A DNA stretch of 64,000 nt from Aradus depressus (GCA_963662175.1 OY759226.1:26566065-26630064); one strand, 5' to 3'. Shown: positions 53,660-63,480, counted from the stretch's first letter. Notes: a model not told the origin generated them from the sequence alone. Numbers and translations are program-made.

Positions 53660-53911
53660 TCTTTGGGGAGGGAAGAGTCCATTCCGGCTGCCCCGTCCGC
53701 AGCTCAGGACGTCTGTTTGAATCTCTGGTGGCGGAGTTTACAGAGTGTAAGGCCAACACGACGGTACCGCAGCCTCAAGGCAGCGATTCGATGTTGTGTC
53801 AGGATGATACTCTTGGGACTCAGAGCGACCAGGAGAGAGGATCTTGGTGCATCTCCGACTGAGTTCGTCTATGGGATTGCTGACCAACTTTCAGAGCGAC
53901 TACATCGATAA
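53660..53911 (+). pseudogene. Ty3/gypsy integrase fragment, frameshifted
   Basis: One frame has SGRLFESLVAEF...TT (53703-53765). The next frame has SLKAAIRCC (53770-53800) and LLGLRATRREDLGASPTEFVYG (53812-53877). GRxFES and the 'LKAAIRC' / 'LRxxxxxDLGxSPxExVYG' pair are core and C-terminal integrase blocks of Ty3/gypsy elements. At least one frameshift; no LTR or other pol domain seen. Confidence 0.75.
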
Positions 53912-54003
53912 GCTCAGAAATATAATGTCACAGCTGTTTAGTGTGACATTTACACACAAGGGTTGTTACATTATTTTATTTTATTTTATTATTGTAATAT
54001 AAA

Positions 54004-54248
54004 TATATTATGTGAGGGCTGTTGCACCCAGGGACCTAAGCATCGAAAGCTCTTATCACTTCCCTGGAAGTTCTGAGCTGCCTCCTTATCTTGATTTACC
54101 TGCATTTGAAGGACCTTTTAGGATCGTATCTCGGACGAAACTGTGGAATCTCGTCCCGTATCTTTTAGAGGGAGAGCGACAACTTTCTATTTGTCTTCTT
54201 ACTTCTTGCTGGTTAGTCCCTTATTTCCCTCAGTTTTCCTTAATTTAA
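54004..54248 (+). pseudogene. Possible LINE C-terminal stub
   Basis: The frame contains KLWNLVPYLLEGERQL, reminiscent of the 'LWNSLP' block at the end of several LINE ORFs. No other support. An AT-rich 3' region follows to 54430. Confidence 0.3.
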
Positions 54249-54430
54249 ATTAATTCAAGGCACCTTTTCCTTTCTGTTATAGTCAGCTGTTTAAGTATTC
54301 TGCTATTTTTAATTTATTTCCTTCTCTCTACATTCATTTAAATACATTTATTTTGTTCTTAATTAAGCTGTTTTAATTATTTATTTATTTTTATTTGTTT
54401 ATGTTTATTATTTTTTGTTATTCGGCCAAT

Positions 54431-54582
54431 GTAGTTAGTTATTTGAATCATGCCCGGGCTTTAACTTCGAGGTCATATTGTCTACAACCAGAGCGCTCTT
54501 TCGTCACCCTAAGTTTTTATTCACTTAGGGGTCTTTAACGAGTACCTGACATCGTACAGGCCCGGGACCATCAGGCGCCCTC
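54431..54582 (-). repeat. SINE-A, internally deleted, ACTA-type tail
   Basis: TAGTTAGTTATTTGAATCAT, then ACCAGAGCGCTCTTTCGTCACCC joined to TAAGTTTTTATTCAC. Ends CGGGACCATCAGGCGCCCTC, so the head is nearly all lost. Confidence 0.87.
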
Positions 54583-54728
54583 ATATGGGCCCCTATATCA
54601 CTAATTCATTTATTTTTGTAGGCATGACACAATATGCCATTTTTTTCCCCACACAAGCACATTAAATGTAATAAGCATAACACAATAAGCAAATTTTGCT
54701 TATTGTATACATTCTTTATACAGTTGTA

Positions 54729-55040
54729 GTCGAGGGAGCCGGTAGCTCAGTGGTATGCGTGCTTGCTTATTGAGCTCAAGATCGCGGCTTCGAAACCTGG
54801 CCGAGGCCCTTACATTATTTTTTTTTTTTGGGAGTTAAAATAAAATGAAGCACACCGACATTCGGATGGGACGTTAAACAATGGTCCCGAGCCTTCGATG
54901 TCAGCTACTCGTTAAAGACCCCTTAACCTAGGTGAATAAAAATTTAGGATAGAAAAATTTAGGACTCCCATACGAAAGAGCGCTCAGGTAGTAGGCGTTA
55001 TGACCTTATAGTTAAAGCGGGCATGAATAACGAACTAACT
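54729..55040 (+). repeat. SINE-A, full length, ACTA-type tail, TSD
   Basis: GAGGGAGCCGGTAGCTCAGT to GAATAACGAACTAACT. TSD ACAGTTGTA at 54720-54728 and 55041-55049. Small internal losses. Confidence 0.93.
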
Positions 55041-55049
55041 ACAGTTGTA

Positions 55050-55627
55050 AATATCTCTTTGTAAGTAAAAAAAATCCTTTAGGGAACCTCGGTCTCAGAA
55101 TAACATTTATTTTGAGTTAATTTTAAAACTTAGATGATTAACTCTGGTTGGGAATGTATATTGCTAGCGACTCATCAATGATTTCCTTTTTTCAGGTTGT
55201 TTACAATATTTATATAATCTGTTATATCTCTCTGTTTGTTGTTTATTTTTGGAAACAATTTCTTTAAATAAAATCGCTTTCACTATTAGTTTTTTTTTTA
55301 CTTTTGTTTTTATCTAATCTTCTAAACTTTTTTTTTTTACGATAAGTAGGTACTTAATTAGAGTTCAGATAATCAACCGTGATTTTTATTATTTTTTTTT
55401 ATTTTCAGTAACTAGTTTCATTTTCAGTGTAAATAAATATGAGAAGCGTCAATAAATCTGAATTTTTATTGATGATTCCCCCCCCTGTCTATGTAACATT
55501 ATTTACGTTTTTATGCTTTGATGTTTTGTTGTTAGTTATTGACAAAAATTATTAATTAATTATTCAGATTTCTTTAATATACTACTAAAAATATTAAATA
55601 AAAAATTTAAAAAAACATTTAGGGGGC
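55050..55627. other. AT-rich spacer
   Basis: Nothing recognised. Confidence 0.4.
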
Positions 55628-55650
55628 TTGAAGGGCTTAGGGGGGGGGGT

Positions 55651-55694
<44 letters not shown>

Positions 55695-55975
55695 GGGCTG
55701 GGTCTTATAAACTTTTGAGCTCAAACTGCAAGTCTCTAGCTGTAATAGAGGCCGAGATCCCTACACAGGCTCTGATGAAACCTGAATATCTTGGAGACGG
55801 CATACCTGATTTCCACCAAACATGGCTAAGAACCATCTCGCAAATACCAGCTTTTGAAATAAAAAAACCGCTTTGAAATCGGTTCAGCTGTCTTGGAGCT
55901 ACGGTGCCACAGACAGACAAAGGCTTCAAACTTATAACACCCCTCCTTTTGCGTCGGGGGTTAAAAAAATGTGGT
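55628..55975 (+). repeat. Repeat with poly-G start and GTCGGGGGTTAAAAA end
   Basis: A G tract (55641-55693, one T) is followed by GAAATCGGTTCAGCTGTCTT, GGAGCTACGGTGCCACAGAC, AAACTTATAACACCCCTCCT and TTGCGTCGGGGGTTAAAAA. The last blocks are a widespread insect repeat terminus I recognise from other insect genomes, family not assigned. Opposed ORFs here are shadows. Confidence 0.55.
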
Positions 55976-56289
55976 GAATTTAAAAAATACTTTTTTCAAT
56001 GAAAATACTGACCTAAATACTAACACCATTTTTTAGTTTTCAACCCCATCTGTGAATTGATTCATTCACTAAGCTAGTTACCGGTGATTCATTCACATGA
56101 CGATTTTTATTCCCAAATTTCGATAGATAAGGAAATCAGTGTGTTTTGGAAATTTGAGAAATTTGACTAAATACATTGAAATATTAATTGACAATAGAAC
56201 TTATTATGTGTCAAGGAAGTTAGTCATGATAGCAGCACAAGCACAGACAGGTCAGGCATTTTCAAAAATTGACACATTTTGAACATGAA

Positions 56290-56840
56290 AAACATATTCG
56301 GCGAATTACTGGCAATGTACTTCCCCAGTTCAAATTATTTTTAGCGAACTAAGTTTCCACTCTCCGCCAATTTGGATGAAAAACCAATAAATCTCTTTCT
56401 CAGGGAGTTGTCAATCTTTGTTTAAAATTTCGTGTCGATATATTCGTTACAGTTAGCTATTATATGACTCATACCCGGGCTTTGACTATGAGGTCATATC
56501 GCCTACTACCAGAGGACTCTTTCGTCACTCTAGTGGACATGAGCCAGACTCTACTGTGGGAGTCCTAAATTTTGCCTACCCTAAATTTTTAAGCAAGCAC
56601 GCATACCACTGAGCTACCGGTGCCCTCATATATTCGTTAAGAGGTTTTTGACTTCCGCCCTTCCCTTGGGCTGAGTTTGTTGAAAATAGAGAGGTGTCGT
56701 CTTTATGCAGTTTTAAATCCATAAAATTAGTTTTTTACTGTCATTGCTTTGCCGTTAGCGTTAGTGTTTTTTTTAGTTAAGCCCCCTCCGAATTCCTCCC
56801 TTGCCTTCGACCAATTTAGTTGAAATTAGTTTTCGATCCT
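56290..56840 (-). repeat. R1 repeat, reverse, interrupted by SINE-A
   Basis: TTCGGCGAATTACTGGCAATGTACTTCCCC, then AAATTTCGTGTCGATATATTCGTTA | SINE | ATATATTCGTTAAGAGG, then 'GAAAATAGAGAGGTGTCGTC'. Confidence 0.82.
56450..56627 (-). repeat. SINE-A, internally deleted, 12-bp TSD
   Basis: ACTA-type tail. The body is joined from ACCCTAAATTTTTAA to GCAAGCACGC (middle lost). Intact head end CCGGTGCCCTC. TSD ATATATTCGTTA at 56438-56449 and 56628-56639. Confidence 0.94.
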
Positions 56841-56844
56841 TTTT

Positions 56845-56995
56845 TTTTGGCCTTGGAACTTGCACATTACCCATACTACCACTTTGGGGTCATTTTACAC
56901 AACATCCGAGAGGGTGTTCTATCTATAAAATAAAAACTCTCCTGGAAATTTGAACCCACAACCGTGGTGAGACCATGCGACCGAAATCCCTTGTT
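56845..56995 (-). repeat. SINE-B, diverged
   Basis: TTTTTTTTGGCCTTGGAACTTGCACATTAC, GAGGGTGTTCTATCTATAAA, TTTGAACCCACAACCGTGGT, GAGACCATGCGACC. Confidence 0.75.
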
Positions 56996-57002
56996 TCGAC
57001 CC

Positions 57003-57176
57003 TAGTTAGTTATTGTGACTCATGCCCGGGCTTTAACATATCATTGCGCTCTATTCTAGAACCTGGCAACGTACAGGCTCTAGATCACCAATTAACGTCA
57101 TATCCGAAGGACGGAGTGCTCAAACAATCTAAGGGCCGCCATGTTGAGCTCAGTAGACTAGAACGCTACCTCTGTT
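57003..57176 (-). repeat. SINE-A, diverged, ACTA-type tail
   Basis: TAGTTAGTTATTGTGACTCA, ATATCCGAAGGACGGAGTGC, GAGCTCAGTAGACTAG. Many small deletions. Confidence 0.8.
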
Positions 57177-57332
57177 TATGGAGCTCTCCCTTCTGATTAT
57201 GAACAATACTATACTAGGATTGCCCCCATTGTCAGGATGGCTGATCAGGATGCACAGTTTGGCATACTCGACATTCTCTGAGTTCCACATACTCAGTACA
57301 CAGACAAGGGCATACTTAGAAGGGGAGAAGAG

Positions 57333-57359
57333 CCCCCCCCCCCCCCCCCCCCCCCCCCC
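57333..57359. repeat. Poly-C run, 27 bases
   Basis: Uninterrupted C27 within otherwise non-repetitive sequence (57180-57430). Confidence 0.95.
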
Positions 57360-57439
57360 AGGAGCACTAAAGAAATTCTTCGAATACAATAAATCGCTCA
57401 CTTTCCCGATGTTTACGATGTTCTAAGTTTCATATACAT

Positions 57440-57690
57440 AAGTACAAAAATATCTTGTACTTAGCTTCCATTTTACAATTTTTCTCGATGCGCATTTTCA
57501 ACGGAATTTCATGTTTTCCAACCTCTAGACTCCAAATATGAAAACAAAATTTCTATCTGTCACCGAACAGGATAAGATAGAACGACACAAACTTTTATTT
57601 GTGTATCTTGAACCCCAAAAGGTCCACACCTCTTGATCAGCCAAATCGACCAAAGAGACTTGTGTATCGACATGAAATTGTACACGACTT
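57440..57690 (+). repeat. R1 repeat, forward
   Basis: TCTCGATGCGCATTTTCAACGGAATTTCATG, 'CCAACCTCTAGACTCC', TCAGCCAAATCGACCAAAGA. Confidence 0.75.
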
Positions 57691-57705
57691 TTTTATTTCC
57701 TCGGC

Positions 57706-57985
57706 AGATCACTCATGCCCGCAGTTTTAACTACGAGGTCATATTGCCTACTACCAGAGCGTTCTTTCGTCACTCTGGTAGACATGAGCCTAACTCTACT
57801 GTGGGAGTCCTAAATTTTGCCTACCCAAGTTTATTTACCTAGGGTCTTTAACGAGTATCTGATATGGTATAGACTCAGAACCATAGCTTAACGTCCCATG
57901 CGAAGGACGGCGTGCTCAAGATTTTTCCATCTTCCAGATAAAAAACCAAGGAGTACAGGTTCGAATCCCACCGAGCCATATTAAC
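57706..57985 (-). repeat. SINE-A, nearly complete
   Basis: CACTCATGCCCGCAGTTTTA, body blocks, TGCGAAGGACGGCGTGCTCA, CTTCCAGATAAAAAACC. The B-box area is altered (GGTTCGAATCC). Confidence 0.87.
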
Positions 57986-58094
57986 TTATTTAACGTACCT
58001 CTCTTCATTTAAAATTTTCGATCTACAGCAAAATGGTTCTAGAGAAAAGGAGAAATTTATAATAATTAATAGTCTTTTTTTTATAAAATATTAC

Positions 58095-58424
58095 CTTGTA
58101 ATGACTTGAGTGGATGAGTGTGGTGACAGTGTTGTGAGTTTGTGTCCAGTGTAGTGAGTGCTATGCTGTCGTGTATGTAACGGTCGAGGGCTACCTGAGT
58201 TTACCTACGTGACCCTCATTGGAGGGGGTGTTGCGTGGAATGTCACCAACTGAAGTCAAAAATAAAATATATAATAAATTTTAAAAAAAAAATTATTATG
58301 ACAAAGCACAACCAACTAATAAATAATTTTTTTTTTTTTTTCTTTTTTTTTCATTAAATAAACATAGATCAATAATCATAATAACATCTTTAGTATGATT
58401 TTTTTTTTTTTTTTTTTGTTTGAC
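58095..58424. repeat. ACTTGAGTGGATG motif region
   Basis: ACTTGAGTGGATGAGTGTGG at about 58102 matches one arm of the hairpin at 10566-10624. Poly(T) runs lie at 58328 and 58400. Confidence 0.5.
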
Positions 58425-58660
58425 AATTTAGGGGAAATTTAGTTATGTGCTTAACTTTGAAACCCCCAATAACTCTCGATAGAAGGAACATTTTGATATG
58501 AAATTTTTTATGTGAATTCAGAAGCTAATAAGGTAGACATCTTTTTATTATCTGTTAAGTCGAGTGAAAGCAAAGAAAGGTTTAGAGGGAGAGTGTAAAC
58601 TTGATTTATTACAGTTAAAACCGAACTGGGGAAATATACTGTTCGGTGATTTGACCCTCC
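58425..58660 (+). repeat. R1 repeat, forward, diverged
   Basis: 'AACCCCCAATAACTCTCGATAGAAGG', 'AAATTTTTTATGTGAATTCAGAAG', 'AACTGGGGAAATATACTGTTCGGTGATTTG' (hairpin end). Confidence 0.65.
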
Positions 58661-59119
58661 CTAATAAAGAAAGAAAGATCTGTCCAACGTTTATCCAGTT
58701 AGGAAAGGAATATAATGAAATATTTTTTAAGGGTTTTCTTTTTTTTTTTTCTTATCTCAGGTAGAAGAGAGATTGAAGTGGGGGGGGGGCGGGGGGGGGC
58801 GGAGAAGGAAGACAGGAAGAGATAGGTCACCTCTATCGGAAACTCATCAGGGCGGTGAGATGAGGGGAAGGGGAGAGATTTAGAGATTGTGGGGGGTAGA
58901 GATTTAGGATGGGGGGGACAGGGAGAAAAATAGGAAGAAGAGACAGTCCTTGGTACTAATAGAGACAATAGGAACTAGGATGGATATGGCATCATTTCAG
59001 GATCGGGTGAAGCAGATGGGGCACTCAGCAGATGGAGTGGACAGCACAATTTATTTATTTTTTTTATTTTGTTCATTTATATATAAATTTTATATTTCTT
59101 ATTGTTATTTTTTTTTTTT
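58661..59119. other. G-rich then T-rich spacer
   Basis: 58778-58930 is purine-rich with several G7-G9 runs. No gene. Confidence 0.4.
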
Positions 59120-59215
59120 TTTTCTATTTTCTATATTTCGCACATTGTGATCTGAGGAAGGGACGCAAGAACGTCCCGAATGTCGTCATGAAAAAGACAC
59201 TTCTGGAAAAGTTAT
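59120..59215 (+). repeat. PLE-type structured motif, best hairpin
   Basis: CTGAGGA (59152-59158), A, GGGACG (59160-59165), CAAGAA, CGTCCC (59172-59177), GAAT, GTCGTCATGAAAAAGACACT. The six-bp stem is perfect. CACTTCTGGAAAAGTTAT follows, as at 22.93 kb. Confidence 0.65.
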
Positions 59216-59333
59216 AAAAAAATATTATTTTAATTTTAATCATACATTAAAAAATCCGTTTGTAACGCTACTTCCGTAAGATTTTTTCAAATTGAATGAT
59301 TGGTCGAGAGACACCGGATGTATCATGTGATAA

Positions 59334-59337
<4 letters not shown>

Positions 59338-59364
<27 letters not shown>

Positions 59365-59558
59365 GCCTCATGTACGATGCATATTAGCCATGACTCTTAT
59401 AATGATGTTTTACCTAATTATTTACGACATCCATGGCCCCGGGAGGGAGTTTTATCTACGAAATAAAACTCACTCCCGGACGGGATTCGAACCCGCAAAC
59501 CAAGGTGAGACCATGCGACTAAAACCCTACGCTCTAGCCCGCACGGCCACCATGGTTC
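59338..59558 (-). repeat. SINE-B, complete
   Basis: Poly(T) 59340-59364, body, GGGATTCGAACCCGCAAACC, head to GGCCACCATGG. TSD unclear. Confidence 0.88.
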
Positions 59559-59569
59559 CCAATGACAAT

Positions 59570-60207
59570 GATGGTCAAGTGGTTAGAGGGTTGGGCTCAG
59601 CTCCTTCCGTCTTCAAACTGTCTCTAGCGATGTGCACAGATGTCGTGGCTTGTCAGAATCATAAAAACCCATATACACCGCCGGTTCAACAATTTACGGA
59701 AATTTATCAAATTTTCCTAAAAAAGTAAAAAAATATTGTTTTGAAGAATGACTCGATGACCGATGGCGTACATATTCCTTCAGCTATGGGTGATACATCT
59801 TGGAAGAGATTGCCTATTTAAAACAATATTAAATAAAAGTTTTATTTCCACAAAAGTGTTTCTTTGCTTCTGTTTTGAGTGCATTTCAGGGAGTTTATGC
59901 ACCGCAATCATAGGAGGTGTAGGTCATAGAGAGAATGTCACGGTACACGGAACAGCAAAAAGTTTAACAACCACTGATAATATTAATTACTTTTTTTTAT
60001 TCAAAAAACAAGAACATTTATTTTTATTTCGTAAGAAAATTTATTATAATTTATTAATAAAATGAATAATTAATTTAAAATATTTGAATTTCAATTTACA
60101 ATTTAAACATTAAAACAATTTTGGTAACACATATACAATTTAGCTTCATTGATCGAATGTGAATGAATAATCGACCTGCTCGATCGAGTATCGATTTTTG
60201 TATAAAA
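59570..60207. other. AT-rich spacer
   Basis: The ORF at 59763-60065 has no domain. Nothing else recognised. Confidence 0.4.
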
Positions 60208-60215
60208 CAATTTTA

Positions 60216-60218
<3 letters not shown>

Positions 60219-60272
<54 letters not shown>

Positions 60273-60466
60273 CTTTTGGCTTTATGAACGGTGCATATTA
60301 GCCATGTCAATGTGTTATGTATAATTATTTAAGACATCCATGGCCCCGGGAGGGAGTTCTATCTACGAAATAAAACTCACTCCCGGACGGGATTCGAACC
60401 CGCAAACCATGGTGAGACCATGCGACCAAAGCCCTACGCTCTAGCCCGCACGGCCACCATGGCCCC
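60219..60466 (-). repeat. SINE-B, complete, long poly(A), 12-bp TSD
   Basis: Poly(T) of about 53 (60220-60272), intact boxes, GGCCACCATGGCCCC. TSD CAATTTTAAGCT at 60208-60219 and 60467-60478. The 60479-60796 flank is AT-rich with no gene. Confidence 0.93.
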
Positions 60467-60808
60467 CAATTTTAAGCTAAAACACGGTAAATACTGTAGT
60501 TTAACCTTAAAAATTTGAATTAAAATTGATAGATACAAACAAAAAATATTTGAAATATAATCAGCGCGCGTAGCGCGCATCATTGACTTAGTTAAATTAA
60601 AAAATTGATCTAGGTACTGTATTTATTAACATTATTATTTTTGTACTCATATTTTCAAGTATTTATTTATACATTTAATTTAGTTTTTTAGTTGTATTGT
60701 TAACTCTAATTCATATGTGTCAGACTATAAGAGTTAATCTGTTTATGTATCTAATTTATTATAAGCTATGATAATGTATATCCTATGACATATCTTATTA
60801 CCATGTAC

Positions 60809-61010
60809 GGGGGCCATGGCGGCCGTGCGGGCTAGAGCGTAGGGCTTTGGTCGCATGGTCTCACCATGGTTTGCGGGTTCGAATCCCGTCCGGGAGTGAG
60901 TTTTATTTCGTAGATAGAACTCCCTCCCGGGGCCATGGATGTCTTAAATAATTATACATAACACATTGACATGGCTAATATGCACCGTTCATAAAGCCAA
61001 AAGAAAAAAA
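60809..61010 (+). repeat. SINE-B, complete, inside the SINE-A boundary
   Basis: GGGGCCATGGCGGCCGTGCG, CATGGTCTCACCATG variable arm, GGTTCGAATCC, body, poly(A). ATTACCATGTACG occurs just before (about 60799-60811) and just after (about 61026-61038). Confidence 0.92.
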
Positions 61011-61031
61011 AAAAATCTATTTCTATTACCA

Positions 61032-61220
61032 TGTACGATGTCAGGTACTCGTTAAAGACCCCTACCCTAGATGAATAAAAATTTAGGGTAGGCAAAATTT
61101 AGGACTCCCACAGTAGAGTCGGGCTCATGTCCACCAGAGTGACGAAAGAGCGCTCTGGTAGTAGGCGATATGACCTCGTAGTTAAAGCCCGGGCATGAGT
61201 CATAAAACCTAACCTAACCT
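61032..61220 (+). repeat. SINE-A, 5'-truncated, CCTAA tail, TSD
   Basis: GTACGATGTCAGGTACTCG to CCTAACCTAACCT. ATTACCATGT precedes it and follows at about 61222-61231. Confidence 0.92.
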
Positions 61221-61671
61221 TATTACCATGTTATGGTTAAACGGAAATAGATATTATTATTACATATTACATGGCTTAAATCAATTGGCATCATTAACCA
61301 TGGTTTAAATAACTTAAGCCCCAGATGGAGTAGAGACGTTCCCCTGCAGTTAATCTAAAATGCAATACGACAGAAGCAACCATTTGTTTCAATTCCGCCC
61401 TCACAGAGCCACCCCCGGACAGCCTCCTCCGTAACTCGATTGTACTGATGTGACTGGTAAATGTAAATTTTAGAACCTATGGGGGGAGGGGGGGAACAAA
61501 AGTTTAAGTTTAAATTTGAAAATAATATTAACATTAGTTTTACTTCCCAACTTATAGAGGAAGTTAAGTAATCAATCATAGACTTAATGTTAAGTTTTCA
61601 CCTTAAATTGAAGTTTTCCGACCCCAAGAAACAAATAACATTAAGACGTAGTCAAGGTTCTCTTCTTCTTT
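61221..61671. other. Unassigned spacer with an R1 end
   Basis: 61535-61625 is forward R1 (CTTCCCAACTTATAGAGGAAGTTAAGTAATC). The rest is unassigned. Confidence 0.45.
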
Positions 61672-62060
61672 AAGAGGAAGAACAGCCCTGCCTGCTCGTG
61701 TGGCGGCGTCGAGACTGTGGAACACGTAGTACTCGAATTCCCGCTATACGACGGGCCCAGGGCGGCGCTGACTCGCCGGACAGGATCGTACCTAGGACTG
61801 ATGACGGAGGCTGGCTACCTGGCTTTTGGTCGGTTCGTCTCCTCCTGGCGGAAAATTAAGAAAGCCTTCTAACCCGGTGCCGAGGGCCCTGCCGACTGCC
61901 GACAGGCGTAGCGGCGGCTGCCCCCGGCTCCGGGATGTAGGCAGAACAGAACCCCCCGAAGAATCTCGAGCTCACTCGGCGCAAAGGGGCGTCAAGAAAC
62001 CAAGGACGACTGTGGACCGTAGCCTTTGAGCCGGTCCATAGTCGTCCATAGCACCACAAT
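61672..62060 (+). pseudogene. LINE ORF2 C-terminus and GC-rich 3' UTR
   Basis: KRKNSPACSCGGVETVEHVV, LEFPLYDGPRAALTRR, GYLAFGRFVSSWRKIKKAF-stop (61872). This is a C-x-C-G...H...C/F finger of LINE ORF2 with the final cysteine replaced by Phe (TTC). Over 60% GC, in sharp contrast to flanks. The related shorter copy is at 43961-44215. 5'-truncated. Confidence 0.8.
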
Positions 62061-62499
62061 TGTTTTTGAAAATTAAACGAAGAGAGGTGAAAGATAACCC
62101 ATTTCCCCGCCTATCAAATCAGGGTGATGTGAAAAAAAAAAAAATGTCAGAAGTTGGTGGTGAACAATATGTCCGCAACCCTCCAATATATATTCTGTGA
62201 GAGAACAACCAGATTCCGGAAGCTTTGAAAGATATATATATATTTTTGCGTATTTAGTTAGATATGAAGAGTTGAAATTCACTAGGTGATGGTTCACTGA
62301 AGGACTGGCGGTGCGATGAGAAGCGCGCTGGAGGCTTGCTATCCGTTCTGACAACACTCCCTAGACTTGGTGCTAGGCTGGCTGGTTGTCCAATCTGCCA
62401 CCTCTACCTACCATCCGTGGACCTCTCCTAGACTCGACGCTACCACTAGAGAGTGTCCGACACTTCTCTCGCCATACTTTTCCAGTTACCACCCCTAAT
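62061..62499. other. Unassigned spacer
   Basis: ORFs on both strands (62073-62583) lack domains. Confidence 0.35.
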
Positions 62500-62640
62500 C
62501 CTATATCGGAAAATCTAATGGTCACAGTTGTCAATGCTACAAAAAAAGATCTCACGATCGGTCGACTGGTTTTGAAAAAATAACGAAAATTGAATTAATT
62601 AATTCATTGTGGGGAAGTACATTATCGGTGATTCACCGAC
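62500..62640 (+). repeat. R1 hairpin end, forward
   Basis: GATCGGTCGACTGGTTTTGA, TTAATTCATTGTGGGGAAGT, ACATTATCGGTGATTCACCG. Confidence 0.82.
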
Positions 62641-62929
62641 AACTCTTTTTTTTTTAGATTCTCTAAATAAAAGAATATATCTCATAAATATATTTTCAGT
62701 TAAAATAACCTGTCCAAGTGTTGTTAATTTATTGAAACGAGCGATTGTATTTTCATAAACTTCATGGTTCGGTTAATATTTTATTAGCATAATTAATATT
62801 TCATGAAGATTAAATCCCCTTCAATAAATATCCATTTATTTGTTTTTAATTACCTCTTATTTAATCTATTTCAATTATTAGAAACGGCTAAGTATTGATT
62901 CTGACATTCATTGGCCAGAGTTAATGTGT

Positions 62930-63250
62930 TGATATATTCATTTCATCGGCAGATATCGTTTTTTGAGTTCCCTTCCACCGATTTAACAGAAAATCAATAG
63001 GTGTCGTCCTTATTGGGCTTTGGATACACATAAAAAAAAAAAAAAAAAAAAAAATTGGTGATGTATTGATTTTATCGAGAGTTATTGTGTTCGCAGACAC
63101 ATAGACTAGACAGGAATTCTATTTTCCCAACTTTACGCAAGAATAGACGAAGTTAATTCAATGAAATTTCATATCTTCTTTCATATCCCCTGATTCCAAA
63201 AATGTGTCTCTCTGTGTATGTTTATGTGTGTCTGTGTATGTTTATGAAAT
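62930..63250. repeat. R1 pieces, reverse then forward
   Basis: 62930-63120 reverse (AATCAATAGGTGTCGTCCTT, GTTCGCAGACACATAGAC; internal A22). 63150-63230 forward (CAATGAAATTTCATATC, 'CCCTGATTCCAAAAATG'). Confidence 0.7.
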
Positions 63251-63480
63251 GAAATTAGAAATAATCTTTAATCTGGGACATACGTCCCCTAAGAATAATA
63301 ACATAAAAAATAAACAAGAGTAAAACCAAAGAGTTCTCTAGGAATAAATGTTAAAAACAGGCTATGAGTAGAAAAATATAATAAACTAGTGAAAAAATGA
63401 TGAAGAAAAAAAAAAAAAAAAAAAAATAGAAAAACAAGTTTGAATAATAACGTGAACCCCATAAGGACAACACCTAACTA

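Noticed and set aside
55628..55929. Poly-glycine protein and its antisense ORF
   Set aside because: Created by the G homopolymer and a repeat terminus.
61826..62059. Opposed ORFs in GC-rich DNA
   Set aside because: They lie in the 3' UTR of a LINE stub. High GC removes stop codons in all frames.
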